A stretch of 25,770 bases of DNA from Bacteroidales bacterium. Lineage in GTDB: Bacteria; Bacteroidota; Bacteroidia; Bacteroidales; UBA932. Below the pieces are notes generated by a model. It worked only from the letters and a program-made list of their open reading frames with translations, was not told the origin of the DNA and searched no databases. A program made the translations under genes and the position numbers. The stretch is taken from NCBI GenBank assembly GCA_024681565.1, contig JAILAO010000060.1, positions 1 to 25,770 of the forward strand. Reading direction: 5' to 3'. Of this stretch, positions 22,186 through 25,770 are shown piece after piece. Positions within the stretch are counted from its first letter, which is position 1. Every line of letters begins with the position of its first letter.

Positions 22186-23328
22186 ATGAATTACGAAAGG
22201 ACCCTGATCATCACGGGAGGCGCCGGCTTTATCGGCAGCCACGTCGTGCGCTTGTTTGTGAACAAATATCCGCAGTACAAGATCATCAACGTGGACAAGC
22301 TGACGTACGCCGGCAACCTGGAAAATCTCCGGGACATCGAGTCCAGGCCCAACTACCGCTTCGTGCGGGCGGACATCTGTGATTTCGATACCATCTTCAA
22401 ACTCGTGCAGGACGAACATGTGGACGGGATTATCCACCTGGCCGCGGAATCCCATGTGGACCGTTCGATCAAAGACCCTTTCACCTTCGCCAGGACGAAT
22501 GTCATGGGGACCCTCTCCCTGCTGCAGGCGGCGAAGCTCTATTGGGAAACGCTTCCTGAGAAATACGAGGGCAAACGTTTCTACCACATCTCTACGGATG
22601 AGGTATACGGAGCCCTGGAGATGACGCATCCGGAAGGGATCGAGCCGCCTTTTACGACCAAGGCCTCCAGCGGCAAGCATCATCTTGCCTATGGCGAGCG
22701 CTTCTTTACGGAAGATCTCAAATACCAGCCGCACAGCCCCTACAGTGCCGCCAAGGCGGGCACTGACCATTTCGCACGGGCCTTCCACGACACCTACGGC
22801 CTGCCGACGATCGTGACGAACTGCTCCAACAATTATGGCCCCTATCAGTTCCCGGAAAAGCTTATTCCGTTGTTTATCAATAATATCCGTCACCGTAAAC
22901 CGCTTCCTGTATACGGGAAGGGGGAAAACGTGCGCGACTGGCTGTACGTCGAGGACCATGCCCGCGCGATCGACACGATCTTCCATCACGGCAAGGTGGC
23001 CGAGACCTACAATATCGGCGGCTTCAACGAGTGGAAGAACATCGACATCATCAAAGTGCTGATCAATACGGTGGACCGGGTGCTGGGACGTCCGGAAGGG
23101 GCCGATATGGACCTGATCACCTATGTGACGGACCGGGCCGGCCACGATCTCCGCTACGCCATCGATTCTTCCAAGCTGCAGAAGGAACTGGGCTGGGAGC
23201 CGAGCCTGCAGTTCGAGGAGGGCATTGAAAAGACCGTCCGCTGGTACCTGGACAATCAGGAGTGGATGGACCGTGTCACGAGCGGCGAATACGAGAAATA
23301 TTACGAACAGATGTACGCAGGCAGATGA
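22186..23328 (+). CDS. rfbB: dTDP-glucose 4,6-dehydratase
   Basis: This 380-residue extended SDR converts dTDP-glucose to dTDP-4-keto-6-deoxyglucose, the branch point to dTDP-L-rhamnose and other deoxysugars. The NAD motif GGAGFIGSH is at 11-19, the catalytic T137-D138-E139 in HISTDEVYG, and Y186-x3-K190 in SPYSAAKAG. NCSNNYGPYQFPEKLIPLFI is diagnostic for RmlB. The insertion after VYGALEMTHPEGIEPPFTT is usual in Bacteroidales. I take the ATG at 22186 because the frame extending to 22117 would run through the promoter. No rfbA, rfbC or rfbD is in the window. The stop overlaps the next gene by an ATGA. Confidence 0.96.
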   Translation: MNYERTLIITGGAGFIGSHVVRLFVNKYPQYKIINVDKLTYAGNLENLRDIESRPNYRFVRADICDFDTIFKLVQDEHVDGIIHLAAESHVDRSIKDPFTFARTNVMGTLSLLQAAKLYWETLPEKYEGKRFYHISTDEVYGALEMTHPEGIEPPFTTKASSGKHHLAYGERFFTEDLKYQPHSPYSAAKAGTDHFARAFHDTYGLPTIVTNCSNNYGPYQFPEKLIPLFINNIRHRKPLPVYGKGENVRDWLYVEDHARAIDTIFHHGKVAETYNIGGFNEWKNIDIIKVLINTVDRVLGRPEGADMDLITYVTDRAGHDLRYAIDSSKLQKELGWEPSLQFEEGIEKTVRWYLDNQEWMDRVTSGEYEKYYEQMYAGR

Positions 23329-24089
23329 GACGCCTGCTTCCTATTCTGAGCCTGCTCCTGCTGCTCGCCGGCCCTGCGGCCAGCGCGCAGGTGGCTGCAC
23401 GGGTGGATACGAGCGCCTTCCGCGCCCGGCAGTTGATTGCTCCCGGCGTGCTGTTGACTTCCGGCGTGGCGATCCATTGTTTCGGTCACGACGCCGTCGA
23501 CGTGCCGGTCAATACCTGGACACAGGAAAAATGGCGCAGGGGCAGACCGGAGCTGGGCTTCGATAATTATATCCAATACCTCCCGCTTGCCATGGACCTG
23601 AGCCTGGGCCTGGCTGGCGTTCCTTCCGAACATGCTTTTGTGGACCGGGCCATCGAGACGGCGCTGGGCGCCGTAACGCTGGGCGCCATCTCATGGACGA
23701 TGAAAACGGTCATCAATTCTCCCCGGCCGAACGGGGTGGACGGCCGGTCCTTCCCGTCCGGACACACGGACTGGGTGTTCCTGGGCGCGGAACTGGTCCG
23801 GATGGAATATGGCTGGGGCTGGGGCGCCGGCGCCTATGCGATCGCCACGACCGTGGCCGTGATGCGCAACTACAACAACTGGCATTGGCTGAGCGACTGC
23901 CTGGCCGGCGCCGGACTCGGCATCCTGACGGCCCATGTGGGGCGCTGGATGCTGGAGCCGACCAAGCGGCTCCTCCATATTCCGACCATTCCCTGGGATG
24001 GGGTGAAACGCCCCGTACAGATGGCTGTGGCTCCGACCGTCGATCCCTTCAGCGGGGCGGTCTGTACAACTTTGGCAATCAGTTTTTAG
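23325..24089 (+). CDS. PAP2-family phosphatase with signal peptide
   Basis: This 254-residue protein starts with a clear signal peptide (MRRLLPILSLLLLLAGPAASAQ) cleaved near residue 20-22. It carries the three acid-phosphatase motifs: K127-x6-RP (KTVINSPRP), PSGH (144-147 in RSFPSGHTD) and R181-x5-H187-x3-D191 (RNYNNWHWLSD). All catalytic residues are present. Family members remove phosphate from undecaprenyl diphosphate, lipid A or phosphatidate in the periplasm or envelope. Which substrate applies here is not readable. The 4-nt ATGA overlap with rfbB and the UDP-sugar epimerase 9 nt downstream suggest a link to surface glycan or lipid carrier metabolism. Start chosen by the signal peptide and overlap. 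Confidence 0.87.
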   Translation: MRRLLPILSLLLLLAGPAASAQVAARVDTSAFRARQLIAPGVLLTSGVAIHCFGHDAVDVPVNTWTQEKWRRGRPELGFDNYIQYLPLAMDLSLGLAGVPSEHAFVDRAIETALGAVTLGAISWTMKTVINSPRPNGVDGRSFPSGHTDWVFLGAELVRMEYGWGWGAGAYAIATTVAVMRNYNNWHWLSDCLAGAGLGILTAHVGRWMLEPTKRLLHIPTIPWDGVKRPVQMAVAPTVDPFSGAVCTTLAISF

Positions 24090-24098
24090 AATAATACT

Positions 24099-25061
24099 AT
24101 GAAAATTCTTGTTACCGGCGCAGCCGGTTTTATCGGTTTCCACCTGACCCGGCGCCTGCTCGACAGGGGCGACGAGGTTGTAGGTATAGACAATCTCAAT
24201 GACTACTATCCCGTGGTGCTCAAGCGCGCCCGCCTGGCGGAGATCGGCGACAGCCGCTTCCGCTTCATCGAAATGGACATCGCCGACCGGGAGGCGCTCC
24301 CGAAACTGTTCGAGGCGGAGCATTTCGATGCCGTCGTCAACCTGGCGGCCCAGGCGGGGGTCCGCTATTCGATCGAGAATCCCTGGGCCTATGTGGACAG
24401 CAACCTGATCGGTTTTGCCAATGTCCTCGAATGCTGCCGTCACTATCCGGTGCGTCACCTGGTCTATGCCAGCTCCTCCAGCGTCTATGGCGGCAACGAC
24501 AAGACCCCTTTCAGCGAAGAGGACAAGGTGGACAATCCGGTGAGCCTCTATGCGGCCACCAAGAAGGCGAACGAACTGATGGCCAGCTGCTACTGCAAGC
24601 TCTACGGCATCAAGGCTACGGGACTCCGCTTCTTCACGGTTTATGGTCCCTGGGGACGTCCGGACATGTCTCCGATGCTGTTTGCCGGGGCCATCAGCAC
24701 GGGCAAGCCCATCAAGGTCTTCAACCACGGGGACATGATGCGGGATTTTACCTATATAGACGATATCATCGAGGGCGTGGTCCGCGTACTGGACAAAGCT
24801 CCGGCCATGCATGAGGTCTACAACATCGGATGCAGCAATCCGGTCAAACTGATGGATTTCATCTCCGAGATCGAGCAGGCCCTCGGCCGTGAGGCCGAGA
24901 AGATCATGCTTCCGATGCAGCCCGGCGATGTTTACCAGACCTATGCCGACACCTCCAAACTCGAGCGGGACATGGGTTATAAGCCCGGCATCACGCTCCA
25001 TGAAGGGATCGGACATTTCATCGACTGGTACAAGTCCGACAAGAACCCGCTCAAACCTTAA
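24099..25061 (+). CDS. NAD-dependent UDP-sugar epimerase, UDP-glucuronate 4-epimerase-like
   Basis: This 320-residue extended SDR probably interconverts UDP-glucuronate and UDP-galacturonate. The NAD motif is TGAAGFIGFH (6-15). GIDNLNDYYPVVLKRARL (29-46) and NLAAQAGVRYSIENPWAYVD (81-100) are typical of the CapI/LpsL uronate epimerases. SSSSVYGG and Y151-x3-K155 (SLYAATKKANEL) complete the active site, and RFFTVYGPWGRPDM is characteristic. It is shorter than many CapI proteins (about 335-350). A GalE-type activity or another UDP-hexose substrate remains possible. It belongs to the rfbB-PAP2 operon by spacing, and a GH78 gene follows after 12 nt. Confidence 0.88.
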   Translation: MKILVTGAAGFIGFHLTRRLLDRGDEVVGIDNLNDYYPVVLKRARLAEIGDSRFRFIEMDIADREALPKLFEAEHFDAVVNLAAQAGVRYSIENPWAYVDSNLIGFANVLECCRHYPVRHLVYASSSSVYGGNDKTPFSEEDKVDNPVSLYAATKKANELMASCYCKLYGIKATGLRFFTVYGPWGRPDMSPMLFAGAISTGKPIKVFNHGDMMRDFTYIDDIIEGVVRVLDKAPAMHEVYNIGCSNPVKLMDFISEIEQALGREAEKIMLPMQPGDVYQTYADTSKLERDMGYKPGITLHEGIGHFIDWYKSDKNPLKP

Positions 25062-25073
25062 TCATCCACCGAT

Positions 25074-25770
25074 ATGCTTCTGAACCTGCTGATCTCTCTC
25101 CTCGCCCTCGCCGTCCCGGACTGGATCGGCTGGGAGGAGGCTTTTCCCTGGGATGTCGAGACGGAACACAGCCGTCTGAGCGCCCGTTACCTCCGCACGG
25201 AGTTCTCCCTGTCCGGCGAACCCAGCCGGGCCGTGCTGGATATCTGCGGCCTGGGACTTTACGAGTGCTATATCAATGGGGCCAAGGTCGGGGAGGACGT
25301 CCTTACGCCCAATCCGACGGATTATCGCAAGACCCTGCTCTACAATACGTATGATGTCACGGAGATGCTCTCCGAAGGCGGCAATGCCCTGGGCGTGGCC
25401 CTGGGGCCGGGCCGGTTCTATACGATGCAGCAGCACTACAAACCGCACAAAATCCGCAATTTCGGTTATCCCAAACTTTGGATGCGTCTGCATCTGACTT
25501 ATGCGGACGGTTCGGAGGAAGACATCGTCTCCCGCGAACAGGGCTGGAAACTCACCGCGGAAGGCCCTGTGCGCAGTGCGAACGAATATGACGGTGAAGT
25601 CTATGATGCGCGTATGGAACTGGGGGAGTGGACCCGGACCGGCTTTGACGACGGAGCCTGGCTTCCCGCCCGCCGCTCCGCATTGCCGGACGGTACCCTG
25701 CGTCCTTCGCCCTCGCCCTCGATGCGGGTGATGCGCAGCCTCCCGCCGCTCTCCCTGATCCGGCACGGAG
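25074..25770 (+). CDS. GH78 alpha-L-rhamnosidase, N-terminal part (runs off window)
   Basis: The frame is open from ATG 25074 to the end of the window with no stop, giving 232 residues. A hydrophobic start, MLLNLLISLLALAVPDW, could be a signal peptide. LDICGLGLYECYINGAKVGE (about 55-74), LTPNPTDYRKTLLYNTYDVT and NALGVALGPGRFY match the N-terminal jelly-roll domain of bacterial alpha-L-rhamnosidases, and ANEYDGEVYDARME is the usual site near its end. The catalytic (alpha/alpha)6 barrel would lie outside the window. The enzyme would remove terminal L-rhamnose from plant or microbial glycans. It may be in the same transcript as the epimerase 12 nt upstream, although GH78 genes more often sit in glycan-utilisation loci. 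Confidence 0.88.
   Translation, partial: MLLNLLISLLALAVPDWIGWEEAFPWDVETEHSRLSARYLRTEFSLSGEPSRAVLDICGLGLYECYINGAKVGEDVLTPNPTDYRKTLLYNTYDVTEMLSEGGNALGVALGPGRFYTMQQHYKPHKIRNFGYPKLWMRLHLTYADGSEEDIVSREQGWKLTAEGPVRSANEYDGEVYDARMELGEWTRTGFDDGAWLPARRSALPDGTLRPSPSPSMRVMRSLPPLSLIRHG

Noticed and set aside
23691..25016. 441-residue open frame on the minus strand
   Set aside because: Antisense to the PAP2 phosphatase and epimerase genes, both fully supported.
25062..25766. 234-residue open frame on the minus strand at the window end
   Set aside because: The plus strand here encodes a recognisable GH78 N-terminal domain, which explains the open antisense frame.

Overview
The window is from a Bacteroidota genome, most likely order Bacteroidales, at moderately high GC. 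Four observations support this. Starts lack Shine-Dalgarno sequences. Upstream of many genes sits the Bacteroidota -7 box TAnnTTTG (seen before capE, xerD, rsmI, tdk, recA, rlmN, rfbB and rnhA). Several proteins are Bacteroidales-type, for example RfbB with its long insertion and a patatin fused to an outer-membrane barrel. Gene starts and stops commonly overlap by 1 or 4 nt. I cannot resolve the genus.

Region 1 (1-9838) is the distal part of a surface-polysaccharide locus, all on the + strand. It holds the end of a glycosyltransferase, then the three-enzyme UDP-N-acetyl-L-fucosamine pathway (CapE/WbjB, CapF/WbjC, CapG/WbjD). An AT-richer trio follows: an EpsG-like polymerase, an MBOAT O-acyltransferase and an SGNH-hydrolase-like partner. 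The region closes with a WbuB-type glycosyltransferase (likely FucNAc transferase) and a WecA/WbpL-type initiating sugar-1-phosphate transferase. Together these would start a lipid-linked repeat unit, supply and add L-FucNAc, O-acylate the glycan and polymerise it. No flippase is seen here. A strong terminator (9861-9896) closes the region.

Region 2 (9898-14341) contains xerD, a convergent thymidine kinase, rsmI, a membrane-anchored helix-hairpin-helix protein and a Y1/HUH transposase of the REP-associated (RAYT) type. The helix-hairpin-helix gene carries an in-frame palindromic element of about 122 bp (12380-12501) with 9-bp perfect terminal inverted repeats and three internal hairpins. It lies less than 1 kb upstream of the RAYT gene. 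This pair is the best candidate in the window for something undescribed.

Region 3 (14368-20577) is a minus-strand cluster rlmN, patatin-barrel, recX, divergent from recA-trpS on the + strand. RecA and its modulator RecX therefore flank one shared promoter region.

Region 4 (20557-25770) has rnhA-pdxA on the minus strand. Divergent from it on the + strand are rfbB, a PAP2 phosphatase, a UDP-glucuronate-epimerase-like enzyme and the start of a GH78 alpha-L-rhamnosidase that runs off the window. I saw no tRNA, rRNA or CRISPR array. The only gene-free stretch over about 100 bp is 13191-13345, which holds a hairpin and no ORF I believe in.
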